A stretch of DNA of 64,000 nucleotides from Rhodospirillum sp. (GTDB lineage Bacteria > Pseudomonadota > Alphaproteobacteria > Dongiales > Dongiaceae). A model generated the notes under the pieces. It ran no database searches and was not told the DNA's origin. It was given only the letters and a program-made list of their open reading frames with translations. Numbering within the stretch: the stretch's first letter is position 1; each line of letters starts with the position of its first letter. A program made the translations under genes and the position numbers. The DNA lies in NCBI GenBank assembly GCA_013822765.1, contig PNKY01000008.1, forward strand, positions 124,001 through 188,000. The letters are read 5' to 3'. Shown piece after piece: positions 27,851-37,963 of the stretch.

Positions 27851-28070
27851 GAACAGTCTCCCGTTTTTTGCCTCGGGTCCGATTGGCGCCAGACCCACCC
27901 TATCAGGCCCATTGTCGTTACCCAGAATTGAGGCCTGCGCCATCATTTCGGCCGCCAATAGGAAAATCAAGTCGCATCTTGACCGTTTGGACAGAATTTT
28001 AACTAGATCAGGCAAGTAACGGTGGCAGCGCACCTGCGCTATAAATCGATCTAAAGCGAAGGAGAAAGCC

Positions 28071-28472
28071 ATGATCCTGGATATCAACTGGCTGGCGGTG
28101 CTGGTCGCCGCCGTCGTCACATTTGTGTTAGGCGGGCTGTGGTACGGCCCGTTGTTCGGCAAAGTCTGGCGCACGGCCGAGGGTCGGCCCGATCCGGACC
28201 CAACGCAGGCAAAGCACCCTGTCTTTGTCTACGGTCTGTCGTTTGTGCTGATGCTGATCGCCGCGGCTGTGCTGGCGGTTGCAGTGGGGCCCGATCCGAG
28301 CATCGATCGATCGTTCGTTGTTGGCTTGGTCGTGGGCGTCGGCTGGGTCGCGACGTCGTTCGGGGTGAACTACCTGTTCGCGGGCCGGCGCCCGGCGCTG
28401 CTCGCGGTCGATGCCGGCTACAACGTCGTGCTGTTCGCGCTGATGGGATTGATCATCGGCTTGTTCGGCTGA
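28071..28472 (+). CDS. DUF1761 family membrane protein
   Basis: A 133-residue protein with four predicted membrane helices (about 7-25, 50-71, 83-103 and 111-131). The N-terminal VTFVLGGLWYGPLFGKVW block and the LIAAAVLAVAVG segment match the DUF1761 family, which has no known function. GGAG sits a few bases upstream of the ATG. It diverges from the nucleoside operon and converges on the DUF992 gene. A possible -35 TTGACC lies at 27979-27984 but the -10 is poor. Confidence 0.85.
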   Translation: MILDINWLAVLVAAVVTFVLGGLWYGPLFGKVWRTAEGRPDPDPTQAKHPVFVYGLSFVLMLIAAAVLAVAVGPDPSIDRSFVVGLVVGVGWVATSFGVNYLFAGRRPALLAVDAGYNVVLFALMGLIIGLFG

Positions 28473-28498
28473 GGGGCGCCCCGCGTGGGAGCGCCCCT
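28472..28498. terminator. Hairpin between convergent DUF1761 and DUF992 genes
   Basis: AGGGGCGC (28472-28479) and GCGCCCCT (28491-28498) form a perfect 8-base stem with an 11-base loop, starting in the DUF1761 stop codon and ending before the DUF992 stop. There is no T-tract on either strand, but its position between convergent genes fits a bidirectional transcription barrier. Confidence 0.5.
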
Positions 28499-28505
28499 GC
28501 CTGAG

Positions 28506-28988
28506 TTACTTCGCGCCTGGCTTGAGCGTGATCTGGCCGAAGCCGGCCGCGACGTTGAGGCCGGTCATGCCTTCGATGCTGACCGGCTGCAGCGCGATCT
28601 GGTCGTTGCTGCCACCAACCAGCACATTGGCGCCGAGGCCGACGCCCACCGCGGCGTCAGCGGTTGCGCCCGCGTACTTGCCGGCGAGCGCGCCCTTAGC
28701 GACCTGGCCGGGGGCGAACACCGCCCAGACCATGTAGCCTTCGGCGGTGAAGCCGATATCGACGCCATACTTGTCAATCTCGCCGTGGTAACGCTCGGCC
28801 GTTCCGTCCGGCTTGGTGAAAACGCAGCTGATGTCCTTCGAGGAGCCGAAGATGAAACCGACGCTGCCGGCAACGTTGCAGTTGAGCGAGCCGACGTTGA
28901 CGCCCTCGGCCGCGTCGGCCTCCTGGGCGAACTGAGGAACGGCAACGACCGCGGCGAGCGCCGTGGCGGCGAGGATACGCTTTAACAT
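28506..28988 (-). CDS. DUF992 family periplasmic protein
   Basis: A 160-residue exported protein with a signal peptide of about 26 residues (MLKRILAATALAAVVAVPQFAQEADA). The mature part contains the DUF992 hallmarks VGSLNCNVAGSVGFIFGSSKDISCVF (two cysteines that could form a disulfide) and a YGVDIGFT segment, and is Gly/Ala-rich at the C-terminus. The function of the family is unknown. It is monocistronic and diverges from the acyl-CoA dehydrogenase genes. Confidence 0.87.
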   Translation of the reverse strand: MLKRILAATALAAVVAVPQFAQEADAAEGVNVGSLNCNVAGSVGFIFGSSKDISCVFTKPDGTAERYHGEIDKYGVDIGFTAEGYMVWAVFAPGQVAKGALAGKYAGATADAAVGVGLGANVLVGGSNDQIALQPVSIEGMTGLNVAAGFGQITLKPGAK

Positions 28989-29169
28989 GTGTTAGCTCCC
29001 TGGGATTGATCGCGGACAGAAAAGGATAGCACGTAGAAGGTAGCAAGCTTTCGGATTCCTCCCAAGTGCGCGCCGTCACACGTCATCGCCGCGTCGCTTC
29101 CAAGCAAGCCTTGCGGCGAAAATTCGTTAAGACAGGCGTCACATCGAATTGCCGCTGGCCAGGGGACGG

Positions 29170-30366
29170 ATGGACGTCAGGGACCGCTTCGAGACGCCGG
29201 ACATGCGGGCCTTCCGCGAGGAGGTCCGGACTTTTGTCCGCGCCAACCTGCCGGAGGACATCCGCCGCAAGGTCGCGCAAGAGCGCATGGACCTGCCGCG
29301 CGACGACCAGCAGCGCTGGCACAAGATCCTGCGCGCCAAGGGCTGGGCCTGTCCCGGTTGGCCGAAGGCCCATGGCGGCCCCGGCTTCACCGACGACCAG
29401 CGCTACGTGTTCGAGCGCGAGATCGCGCTCGGCGATGCGCCGCGCTCCATGATCTATGGCGAAGGTATGCTGGGGCCGACGGTGATGGCCTACGGCACCG
29501 ACGAGCAGAAGCGGCAGATCCTGACCGGCATCCTGGAAGGCGACGTGTTCTGGTGCCAGGGCTTCTCCGAGCCGAACGCCGGATCGGACCTCGCATCGCT
29601 GCAATGCAAGGCCGAGCGCGTTGGCGACCATTATGTGCTGAACGGCTCCAAGATGTGGACCAGCGAAGGTCACATCGCCGACTGGATGTTCGGCCTGTTC
29701 CGCACCGACAATTCCGGACGCAAGCAGGAGGGCATCACCTTCCTGGTGCTCGACCTCAAATCGGCGGGCGTGACGGTGCGGCCGATCCTGCTGTTCGAGG
29801 GCACGCACGAGGTCAACCAGGTGTTCTTCGACAATGTGCGCGTGCCGGTGACGCAGCGCCTGGGCGATGAGCACAAGGGCTGGACCATCGCGAAGTACCT
29901 GCTGAGCCTGGAGCGGTTCGGTACCGCCGAGGTCTCGCGCTCGCTGGCAAGTCTCGGCCGGTTGAAGGCGTTCCTCAAGGATCACGATCCATTCCGTCAC
30001 GCACAGCACGAGAAAGACGCAATCGAGCGGCGCGTGGCGGAGCTCGAGATGGAGCTGGACGCGCTGGAGATCACCGAAGTGCGCTTCCTGTTCAAGCAGG
30101 ATGGCGCGAATGAAGTCGGGCCGGAAGCCTCCATGCTGAAAGTGCGCGGCACCGAGATCCAGGGCGACATCTTCGAGCTGACCATGATGTGCGCCGGCGG
30201 CGCTGCGCTCGGCGCCCGCCGCGACGAGACCGGCGTGAACATCGAGGCGACGCGGCGCGGGCAAGACAGCGCCCTGCCCTATTTCAATTTCCGCAAGACG
30301 CTGATCTACGCCGGGTCGAACGAGATCCAGCGCAACATCATCGCCAAAGCCGTGCTCGGCCTCTAG
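29170..30366 (+). CDS. Acyl-CoA dehydrogenase family protein, subunit-like copy 1
   Basis: A 398-residue flavin-dependent acyl-CoA dehydrogenase. The FAD- and substrate-binding blocks are present: FWCQGFSEPNAGSDLASLQ, LNGSKMWTS, a middle domain with VRPILLFEGTHEVNQVFFDNVRVP, and the C-terminal YAGSNEIQRNIIAKAVLGL. The Glu that acts as base in medium-chain enzymes (YEG) is Ala here, so the base must come from elsewhere or from the partner. AGGGGA lies just before the ATG. The next gene, another acyl-CoA dehydrogenase, starts two bases after its stop, which suggests a heteromeric enzyme. Confidence 0.92.
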   Translation: MDVRDRFETPDMRAFREEVRTFVRANLPEDIRRKVAQERMDLPRDDQQRWHKILRAKGWACPGWPKAHGGPGFTDDQRYVFEREIALGDAPRSMIYGEGMLGPTVMAYGTDEQKRQILTGILEGDVFWCQGFSEPNAGSDLASLQCKAERVGDHYVLNGSKMWTSEGHIADWMFGLFRTDNSGRKQEGITFLVLDLKSAGVTVRPILLFEGTHEVNQVFFDNVRVPVTQRLGDEHKGWTIAKYLLSLERFGTAEVSRSLASLGRLKAFLKDHDPFRHAQHEKDAIERRVAELEMELDALEITEVRFLFKQDGANEVGPEASMLKVRGTEIQGDIFELTMMCAGGAALGARRDETGVNIEATRRGQDSALPYFNFRKTLIYAGSNEIQRNIIAKAVLGL

Positions 30367-30368
30367 TC

Positions 30369-31499
30369 ATGCTCCCAACGCTCACCGAAGAACAGCGGAT
30401 GCTGAAGGAAAGCCTCGAGCGCTTCCGCCAGCAGGACTACACGTTCGAGAAACGCAAGGGCGTGCTCGCCAAGCTCGGCGCGAAAGACGATCCGATCTGG
30501 GCGCAATTCGCGGAGCTGGGCTGGCTGGCCGCCACGCTGCCGGAGGAGCACGGCGGCCTCGGTGGATCGCACGCGGATCTCGCCTTGCTGATGGAGCAGT
30601 TCGGGCGTGGCCTAGTGACATCGCCGTTCGTGCCCACGGTCGTGGTCGGCGCGACCGCGCTCCGGCTGACGGGGAGCGAGGCGCAGAAGTCGGAAATCCT
30701 GCCCGGAATCTCCGAAGGCCGGACCAAGCTCGCACTCGCCTACCTCGAGGCGCCGGGTCAGGCCGACCCATCGATCGTGGCCACGCGCGCGCGGAGCGAT
30801 GGCGACGGTTTCATCATCACCGGAAGCAAGATCGCGGCGCTCTATGCCAACGTCGCGGATGATCTGCTGATCAGCGCCCGGATGTTCGGGCAGCTCGGCG
30901 ACCACCAGGGCATTTCGCTGTTCGTTGTCCCGGCCAATGCGAAGGGTCTCGCCATCGACGCCTATCGCACGCACGACGACGGCTGGGCGGCCGATCTCCA
31001 TCTTGATCAGGTGCGCGTTCCGGCGGAGGCCCTTGTCGGCTCCGCGGGGTCGGCGCTTAGCACGATCGAAGGGGCGCTCGATGCCGGTGCTGCGGCGTTA
31101 TGCGCCGAAGCGGTGGGGGCGATGTGGTCGCTGCACGACATGACGCTCGACTACATCAAGGTGCGCAAGCAGTTCGGCGCCACCATCAGCTCGTTCCAGG
31201 CGATCCAACATCGCATGGTCAACATGTACATGAAGTGCCAGCTGGCGCAATCGATGGCGCTGGCGGGCATGGCCGCGCTCGATTCAAGCGATATGGCTGT
31301 GCGGCGCCGCGCAGTCTCAGCGGCCAAAGTGCAAGTCGGCCGCGCCGCACGCCATGTTGGCGAGGATGCGATCCAGCTGCATGGCGGCATCGCCATGACC
31401 GACGAGTATGCCGCCGGCCACTACTTCAAGCGACTGACCATGATCCGGCTCATGTTCGGCGACGAGGAATATCACCTGCGCCGCTATCTGGGCCGCTAG
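30369..31499 (+). CDS. Acyl-CoA dehydrogenase family protein, subunit-like copy 2
   Basis: A 376-residue acyl-CoA dehydrogenase paralogue, more divergent than its neighbour. It has the N-terminal helical domain, a shortened FAD-binding middle domain (TGSKIAALYANVADDLLISAR) and a C-terminal domain with FGATISSFQAIQHRMVNMYM and the QLHGGIAMTDEY motif. The start at 30369 is set by the upstream stop. Adjacent unlike pairs of this kind form alpha2beta2 enzymes in steroid and dicarboxylate catabolism (IpdE1/E2, PimC/D); that analogy is inference. Its end overlaps the dhaK end by four bases. Confidence 0.88.
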   Translation: MLPTLTEEQRMLKESLERFRQQDYTFEKRKGVLAKLGAKDDPIWAQFAELGWLAATLPEEHGGLGGSHADLALLMEQFGRGLVTSPFVPTVVVGATALRLTGSEAQKSEILPGISEGRTKLALAYLEAPGQADPSIVATRARSDGDGFIITGSKIAALYANVADDLLISARMFGQLGDHQGISLFVVPANAKGLAIDAYRTHDDGWAADLHLDQVRVPAEALVGSAGSALSTIEGALDAGAAALCAEAVGAMWSLHDMTLDYIKVRKQFGATISSFQAIQHRMVNMYMKCQLAQSMALAGMAALDSSDMAVRRRAVSAAKVQVGRAARHVGEDAIQLHGGIAMTDEYAAGHYFKRLTMIRLMFGDEEYHLRRYLGR

Positions 31500-32485
31500 G
31501 CGCCCCAGCGCAGCGCGGCGGTGTGGACCGGTGAATCCCAGAGGCCGATCAATTCGCCGTCGAGCGCCGAGACGGTGAGCGAGCAGCCAGCCATCTCTAG
31601 CGACGTGACGTAGGATCCGACCAGCGAGCGCGTCGCCTTGAGGCCCTTGCCGTCGAGGATGCGCTTGGCGGAATTGTACACCAGATAGAGTTCCATCGCC
31701 GGCGTGCCGCCGAAGCCGTTGGCCAGCAGCAGCACCTCGCTGCCGGACTTGAGCTTCAGGTCGCCGAGGATGGCGCCCATCATCTCTTCAGCGATGGCAT
31801 CGGCCGAGGCAAGCTTGACGCGGCGGCGGCCCGGCTCGCCATGGATGCCGACACCCATTTCCATCTGGTCCTCGCCGAGCTGGAAGGTCGGCTTGCCGGC
31901 AGCAGGCACGGTGCAGCTGGTGAGCGCGACGCCCATGGAGCGGGTCTGCGCATTCACGCGCTGGCCCAAATGTTGCAGCGCCTCGAGGTCCGCGCCCTTC
32001 TCCGCCGCAGCGCCCACCATGCGCTCCACGATCAACGTGCCGGCGACGCCGCGCCGGCCGGTGGAGTAGGTCGAGGTCTCGACCGCGACATCGTCGTCGG
32101 TGATGACGGTTGAAAGCTTGCCGTTTGCCATCTCCGCCGCCATGGCGAAGTTCATCACGTCGCCCTCGTAGTTCTTCACGATGAAAAGGACGCCGCCGCC
32201 GGTATCGACGGCTTCGGCGGCGGCAAGCATCTGATCCGGCGTGGGCGAGGTGAACACCTGGCCGGGACACGCGGCATCGAGCATACCGAGACCAACGAAA
32301 CCCGCATGCAACGGCTCATGGCCCGAGCCGCCGCCGGAGATGAGGCCGATCTTGCCGCGCTTGAGATCGCGCCGGCGCACGAACTTGCGCTCATCGCCCA
32401 GCGCCACGATGTCGGCATGCGCGGCGGCGAAACCGTCGAGACTTTCGCCCAGCAGCGTCTCGGTTCCGTTGATGAGTTTTTTCAT
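31496..32485 (-). CDS. dhaK: Dihydroxyacetone kinase, substrate-binding subunit DhaK
   Basis: A 329-residue DhaK subunit of the PTS-dependent type. The family blocks GGGSGHEPLHAGFVG and GMLDAACPGQVFTSP lie near residues 49-78, and the histidine that binds the carbonyl substrate covalently is in the GIHGEPG motif (about 213-219). It transfers phosphate from DhaL-bound ADP to dihydroxyacetone or a related ketose. It is the last gene of the long operon, separated from dhaL and dhaM by the HPr, enzyme I and HTH genes, which is an unusual order. LerK/DerK-type C4 ketose kinases share this fold, so the substrate is open. Confidence 0.94.
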   Translation of the reverse strand: MKKLINGTETLLGESLDGFAAAHADIVALGDERKFVRRRDLKRGKIGLISGGGSGHEPLHAGFVGLGMLDAACPGQVFTSPTPDQMLAAAEAVDTGGGVLFIVKNYEGDVMNFAMAAEMANGKLSTVITDDDVAVETSTYSTGRRGVAGTLIVERMVGAAAEKGADLEALQHLGQRVNAQTRSMGVALTSCTVPAAGKPTFQLGEDQMEMGVGIHGEPGRRRVKLASADAIAEEMMGAILGDLKLKSGSEVLLLANGFGGTPAMELYLVYNSAKRILDGKGLKATRSLVGSYVTSLEMAGCSLTVSALDGELIGLWDSPVHTAALRWGA

Positions 32486-32497
32486 GGTCGTCCTCCC

Positions 32498-32938
32498 CTA
32501 TTCTTTTTCGTCGTCGTCAGTGGCGCCCGCGATCAACCCCGCGATGCGCGCCGCCATGTCGCTCAGCATCTTGTCGAGCTCCGCGTTCTTCGCCGGGTCG
32601 TTGAGATCCGGCACGTAAAGCGTCACGTGGCGCAGATGCGGGCTGGGCCGGTGCGGCTGCTGCAGGCGGCCGGGGTGCGCGCGCTCGTAGGCTTCCAGGA
32701 ACGCGCGCCGCTCGGCGTCCGGAAAGCGGCAAGCATCGAAGATGAGCTCGACATGGCGCGGCGGAATCGGCACCGGATAGGCCGGATTGGTGATCTGCGA
32801 GACGAAGCTGCGGTTGGCGCCGAGGGCGTCGGCCAGGCGCTGGCGCATGCCCGACGGCCGCAGGTCGAGCACACGCAGCAGGATGCGCTTGTATTCCGCG
32901 ACCCAGTTGACTTCGTTACGATCGCCGTCGTCGGCCAT
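32498..32938 (-). CDS. Small HTH-like protein of the dha operon
   Basis: A 146-residue protein I do not recognise as a named family. Residues about 28-70 (GMRQRLADALGANRSFVSQITN, then PIPPRHVELIFDAC) look like an XRE-type helix-turn-helix. The rest contains a PHLRHVTLYVPDLNDPAKN segment, an amphipathic helix and an acidic tail. No signal peptide is seen. It lies six bases after the enzyme I gene and 12 bases before dhaK, so it is probably an operon-specific regulator or an adaptor of the kinase; sequence does not decide which. Confidence 0.68.
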   Translation of the reverse strand: MADDGDRNEVNWVAEYKRILLRVLDLRPSGMRQRLADALGANRSFVSQITNPAYPVPIPPRHVELIFDACRFPDAERRAFLEAYERAHPGRLQQPHRPSPHLRHVTLYVPDLNDPAKNAELDKMLSDMAARIAGLIAGATDDDEKE

Positions 32939-32944
32939 GACCCC

Positions 32945-34546
32945 TCACCCAACGAGCGCGCCCGCGATCGCTGCTTTCACCAGTCCGACGGATGATGCCG
33001 ATACCGACAAGGAGCGCAAGCCTGCATCAAGCAGATGCGGAACGATGGCCGGATCGGATGCGGCGTCGCCGCACAGGCTGACCTCCCGCCCCGTGTGCTT
33101 GCCATGCTCGACGGTGCGCGCAATCAGGCTGAGGACCGCCGGGTCTGCCGCATCGGCGTAATCGCTGAGCGCGGCGATGTCGCGCGCCGCCGCCATCACA
33201 TATTGGGTGAGGTCGTTGGAGCCGATGGAATAGAAATCCGCATCGAAGCGGTCGATGGCGATAGCGGCCGCCGGCACCTCCACCATGATGCCGAGCGGCG
33301 GCTCGGCATAGGGCATCTTGCGCGCGGCGAGATCGGCGATGACGGCGGCAAGATGCGCGCGGCCCTGCGCCAGATCGCGCGGGGTCGCCACCATGGGCAG
33401 CATGATCTTGAGATTGCCGCGCACCGCAGCCCGGCACAGCGCGCGCAGCTGCACGCGGAACACGTCCGGCTTCAGCAGCGATAGGCGGATGCCGCGGGTG
33501 CCGAGGAATGGATTGCCCTCGTCGTCGAGCGTGAGGCCCTTCACCGGCTTGTCGCCACCGGCATCGAGCGTGCGGATGGTGACGGGTCGCCCGCCGGCCC
33601 ACTCCAGGATTCGGACATAGGCCCGATATTGTGTCTCTTCGTCCGGCAACGTGGCTCCGCTGAACAGGAATTCGGAGCGCACGAGGCCTATGCCGTCGCA
33701 GATCGCGGGATCGAGCAACGAGAGCTCATCCGGCCCGGCCGCGTTGATCATCACCATCACGGCCTCGCCATTCGGCAGCTTGGCCTTTCCACGCTGAAAC
33801 GTGTCGGCGATGGCCTGCCGCTTCCTGATCTCCGCCTCGCGAACCTGTGCCGCGGCGCGGGTCGCCTCGCCCGGCGCCACCACCAGGGTGCCGCGCTCGC
33901 CGTCGATCATGGCTTCCTGACCACTCGGGACCCGCATCACGTCGGCGCCCAGGCCGACCACCATGGGCACGCCGCGGGCCCGCGCCAGCAAGGCGACGTG
34001 ACTAGTCGGGCTGCCGCCGGCCAGCGCGATGGCCGCCCCCGCCTTCCAATCGATGCCCAGGAAGCGCGACGGCGGCAAGTCGAGCGCCACCAAAACAGTG
34101 CCGGCTGGAATGCTCTGCTGCGTCGCGCCCGACAGGATGCGCAACACGCGGTCGCGCAGATCGGCGAGATCCGCACTGCGCGCGCGGAAATACTCGTCCT
34201 CTGCGTTCGCGTACTCGTCTACTTGCGTATCGAGGGCCGCCTGCCACGCGCCAGCAGCGTCTCCGCCGTCGGAAATCACGGCAAACGCCGCCTCAGACAA
34301 GGCCTCGTCGCCCAGCATAGCGACCTGGAATTCCAGGATGTCGCGCGCGTCCTCGTCGGCTTGGCTTGCCACCCGCTCCAGCTCAGCGATCGCATCCGCG
34401 ATCGCCTTGCGCAGCCGCTCCGCCTCGCGCTCCGGATCTTCCGCCGGACGAGAGGCTGCCGCGCGGCTGGCATCTGCCAGCACGAACAGCCGGCTCAAGG
34501 CCAGGCCCGGGGATGCGGGCCGGCCGGTCAGGCGCAGCTCAGCCAC
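32945..34546 (-). CDS. Phosphoenolpyruvate-protein phosphotransferase (enzyme I), free-standing
   Basis: A 533-residue enzyme I, slightly shorter than the E. coli protein (575). It has the helical HPr-binding part (about 35-140), the swivelling domain with active-site His183 in GGSPTSHVALLAR, and a full PEP-binding barrel (about 255-533) with the SEFLFSG, GNPFLGTRGIR and VSLCGDAASDP blocks. In E. coli the kinase-specific phosphotransfer protein DhaM carries only a truncated enzyme I domain; here the protein is complete and separate. It starts at a GTG (34546) and overlaps the HPr gene by 8 bases. Its likely role is to feed phosphate to the operon's own HPr and DhaM. Confidence 0.92.
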   Translation of the reverse strand: MAELRLTGRPASPGLALSRLFVLADASRAAASRPAEDPEREAERLRKAIADAIAELERVASQADEDARDILEFQVAMLGDEALSEAAFAVISDGGDAAGAWQAALDTQVDEYANAEDEYFRARSADLADLRDRVLRILSGATQQSIPAGTVLVALDLPPSRFLGIDWKAGAAIALAGGSPTSHVALLARARGVPMVVGLGADVMRVPSGQEAMIDGERGTLVVAPGEATRAAAQVREAEIRKRQAIADTFQRGKAKLPNGEAVMVMINAAGPDELSLLDPAICDGIGLVRSEFLFSGATLPDEETQYRAYVRILEWAGGRPVTIRTLDAGGDKPVKGLTLDDEGNPFLGTRGIRLSLLKPDVFRVQLRALCRAAVRGNLKIMLPMVATPRDLAQGRAHLAAVIADLAARKMPYAEPPLGIMVEVPAAAIAIDRFDADFYSIGSNDLTQYVMAAARDIAALSDYADAADPAVLSLIARTVEHGKHTGREVSLCGDAASDPAIVPHLLDAGLRSLSVSASSVGLVKAAIAGALVG

Positions 34547-34850
34547 CGCCGTGGCTTTCGTCGAAGTCGCGGCGCACCAGGTCGATCAGGGCCGTAACCG
34601 CCTCGGGCGCGTCGCCACCATGGGCGCGGAAATGCAGTGTCGAGCCTTTCGCCGCCTTGAACGCCATCACCTTCACGATGCTCTTGGCATCGATCCACGG
34701 ACCGTCTTCGCTGAGGCCGAGCTCGATCTTGCTGGCAAAGGTCTTGGCCAGCTTGGTGAGCTTGACCGACGGGCGCGCATGCAGGCCGACCTCATGCGCG
34801 ATGACGATCGCACCGGTGGCGGCCTGGTCCGTGGCGGTCCCGTTTTTCAT
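34539..34850 (-). CDS. HPr-family phosphocarrier protein
   Basis: A 103-residue HPr with a short N-terminal extension. The phosphorylation site is His24 in EVGLHARPSVKL, followed by the DAKSIVKVMAFKAAKG regulatory-loop region. It relays phosphate between the enzyme I encoded just downstream and the EIIA-like DhaM encoded just upstream (ATGA overlap). In E. coli this domain is fused inside DhaM. Its place in the operon argues for dedication to the Dha kinase. Confidence 0.92.
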   Translation of the reverse strand: MKNGTATDQAATGAIVIAHEVGLHARPSVKLTKLAKTFASKIELGLSEDGPWIDAKSIVKVMAFKAAKGSTLHFRAHGGDAPEAVTALIDLVRRDFDESHGGG

Positions 34851-35236
34851 CGCGCGGAATATTCCTCTGCCGTCTGCTGCACAATATCAACGCTCGACCC
34901 GCCGGCCGCTTCGGTCGCCGCCACCACAGCGCCTTCCACCACCGGCGCGTTGCAGATCAGCACCTTGCCGCGCCGGTCGTCGGGCAGCATCTCGATCGCC
35001 ATCTCGCTGTTGGTCTCCGCCCCGCCGAGATCGACCAGGATAACCACGCCGGCGTTGGACCAGGCGCGGTCGATCGCCGCCATGATCTGGCCGACATCGG
35101 TGCCGAGGCCGCCGGACGGATTGCCGCCGGTCCAGGCCAACGGTACCTCCTCGCCCACCATCTGGCGCACCATGTCGGCGGCGCCTTCGGCGACCTTGGG
35201 CGAGTGCGAGACGATGACGACTCCGACGCTTTCCAT
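34847..35236 (-). CDS. dhaM: Dihydroxyacetone kinase phosphotransfer subunit DhaM (EIIA-Man domain only)
   Basis: A 129-residue mannose-type EIIA domain. The phosphorylated histidine is in the VSHSPKVAEG segment (His at about residue 10), and GGLGTDVGQIMAAI and VDLGGAETNSEMAIE follow, as in DhaM. It passes phosphate to ADP bound on DhaL. It contains only the first of the three domains of E. coli DhaM, the other two functions being encoded as separate genes downstream. The ATG at 35236 gives a TGATG overlap with dhaL; a GTG one codon upstream is an alternative. Confidence 0.93.
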   Translation of the reverse strand: MESVGVVIVSHSPKVAEGAADMVRQMVGEEVPLAWTGGNPSGGLGTDVGQIMAAIDRAWSNAGVVILVDLGGAETNSEMAIEMLPDDRRGKVLICNAPVVEGAVVAATEAAGGSSVDIVQQTAEEYSAR

Positions 35237-35844
35237 CACGCTTTCTCCAGAACTTTTGCGACGGATTCGATCATCAGGGCGGACGACCGCGCGCCGGGGT
35301 CCATATGCCCGATCGACCGGTCACCGAGGAACGAGGCGCGGCCGCGCACCGCCTTCACCGGAATGGTCGCGTCGGCGGCCGCATGGGCCGCAACGGTGAT
35401 CGCGCCGGTGTCCACGACGCCCGCTTCCAGCTTCTCGGCCACGGGGATCAGGACGTCGAGCATGGTCTTCTGGCCCCGCTCCGACTTGCCGCGCGCCTGC
35501 ACCGCCGTGATCGCGCCGCGGAAGGCGCGCACCAGATCGGCGCGGGTCGGTTCGGCCGGCAGGTCCTTGCCCAGCCCCATGAACAGGGTACCGTAGAGCG
35601 GACCGGAAGCGCCGCCGACCTTCATGACCAGCATGGTGCCAACGCCCTTCAGGAAATCCGGCCAGGGCTTGGCGCTGAGGTTGGCAACATCGGCCAGCAC
35701 GGCCTCGAAGCCGCGCTTCATGTTGAGGCCATGGTCGCCGTCGCCGATCGCCTGGTCGAGAGTCGTCAATTCCTCGGCGTGGCGCTCGATCGTCGCCGCC
35801 ACCGCCCTCACCAGCTCCGCCCGCAGATCCGCACCCAAATCCAT
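35236..35844 (-). CDS. dhaL: Dihydroxyacetone kinase, ADP-binding subunit DhaL
   Basis: A 202-residue all-helical DhaL subunit holding ADP as a permanent coenzyme. The Mg-binding aspartates are in LDQAIGDGDHGLNMKRG (about 31-47), and the VGGASGPLYGTLF block follows. The ATG at 35844 has AGGAGG at 35854-35859 with nine bases of spacing; an in-frame GTG at 35853 would touch that site and is not chosen. It is the first kinase gene, directly downstream of the transporter ATPases. Confidence 0.94.
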   Translation of the reverse strand: MDLGADLRAELVRAVAATIERHAEELTTLDQAIGDGDHGLNMKRGFEAVLADVANLSAKPWPDFLKGVGTMLVMKVGGASGPLYGTLFMGLGKDLPAEPTRADLVRAFRGAITAVQARGKSERGQKTMLDVLIPVAEKLEAGVVDTGAITVAAHAAADATIPVKAVRGRASFLGDRSIGHMDPGARSSALMIESVAKVLEKA

Positions 35845-35856
35845 TCCACGCACCTC

Positions 35857-36862
35857 CTACCCTCTGATCCGCTCGCCATCCGCGCCGAAATAAAGCGGCT
35901 GGCGCAGGGCAATGTCGATGGCGTCGCCGACCGACAAATCGACCTCCGGATCGACCAGGGTCACCAGCTTGTGGTCGCCGACCGCGAGATGCAGGTGATT
36001 CTGGTCCCCCAGATGCTCGATCCACTCGACCTTAGCATGCGTACCGCCGTTGGCCCGGGCAATCCCCACATGCTCCGTCCGCGCGCCGATGGTCCGGGTG
36101 CCGGCCGGCGCCGGATGGGCCGGAAACGCCGACGGGGGCAGCAGGTTGATCGACGGCATGCCGAGCCGGGTCGCGACATAGATATTGCGCGGCGATTCGT
36201 AGATCTCGCGCGGCGAGCCGATCTGCACCAGCCGGCCGTGATCCAGCACCCCGATCCGAGTCGCCATGGTCATGGCCTCGGTCTGGTCGTGGGTTACGTA
36301 AAGAACCGTAGCTCCAAGGTCTTGCTGGATATGCTTCAACTCCAATCGCAGCTCCGAGCGGAGCTTGGCGTCGAGCGAGGACAAGGGCTCGTCCATCAGG
36401 TAGATCGAGGGCGAGCGCACCAGCGCGCGGCCAATGGCGACGCGCTGCATCTCGCCGCCCGATAGGCGCGTGGCGCGGTTCTGCAGCTTCTGCTCGATGC
36501 GCAGCAGCTTGGCAACGCGCTCGACGGTGTGCCGGATGGTCGCCTCGTCAACGCGCCGCGCCGGCGAGCGCAGCGGGAACGCCAGGTTGTCGAACACGCT
36601 GAGGTGGGGATAGAGCGAGTATTGCTGGAATACGAACGCGGTGTTGCGCTCCATCGGCGACAGCGGCGTCGCATCCCGGCCGCCAATGGAGATGCGGCCG
36701 TGATCCGGCTTTTCCAGGCCAGCGATCAGGCGCAGCGTCGTGGTCTTGCCAGCGCCGGTCGGGCCGAGCAGGACGACGAACTCGCCGTCATGGATGGTGA
36801 GATCGATGCCGGTGACGGCGGCGACGTCGCCGAAGCGTTTCTCGACCTGTTCGAGACGAACC

Positions 36863-36870
<8 letters not shown>
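35857..36870 (-). CDS. CUT1 ABC transporter ATP-binding protein (second of two)
   Basis: A 337-residue MalK/UgpC-type ATPase: Walker A GPTGAGKTT (about 36-44), signature LSGGEMQR, Walker B ILMDEP-like (IYLMDEPLSSLDAKL), and a C-terminal TOBE region (about 235-337). It overlaps the first ATPase gene by 8 bases and precedes dhaL by 12 bases. Two distinct ATPases in one CUT1 operon are unusual; the glycerol transporter GlpSTPQUV of Rhizobium leguminosarum has the same trait. Confidence 0.93.
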
Positions 36871-37960
<1,090 letters not shown>

Positions 37961-37963
37961 CGC

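Noticed and set aside
27851..28070. Purine or other nucleoside-related riboswitch upstream of the BMP transporter operon.
   Set aside because: No purine-aptamer conserved core is visible, and the short GGGTC/GACCC pairing there is not convincing.
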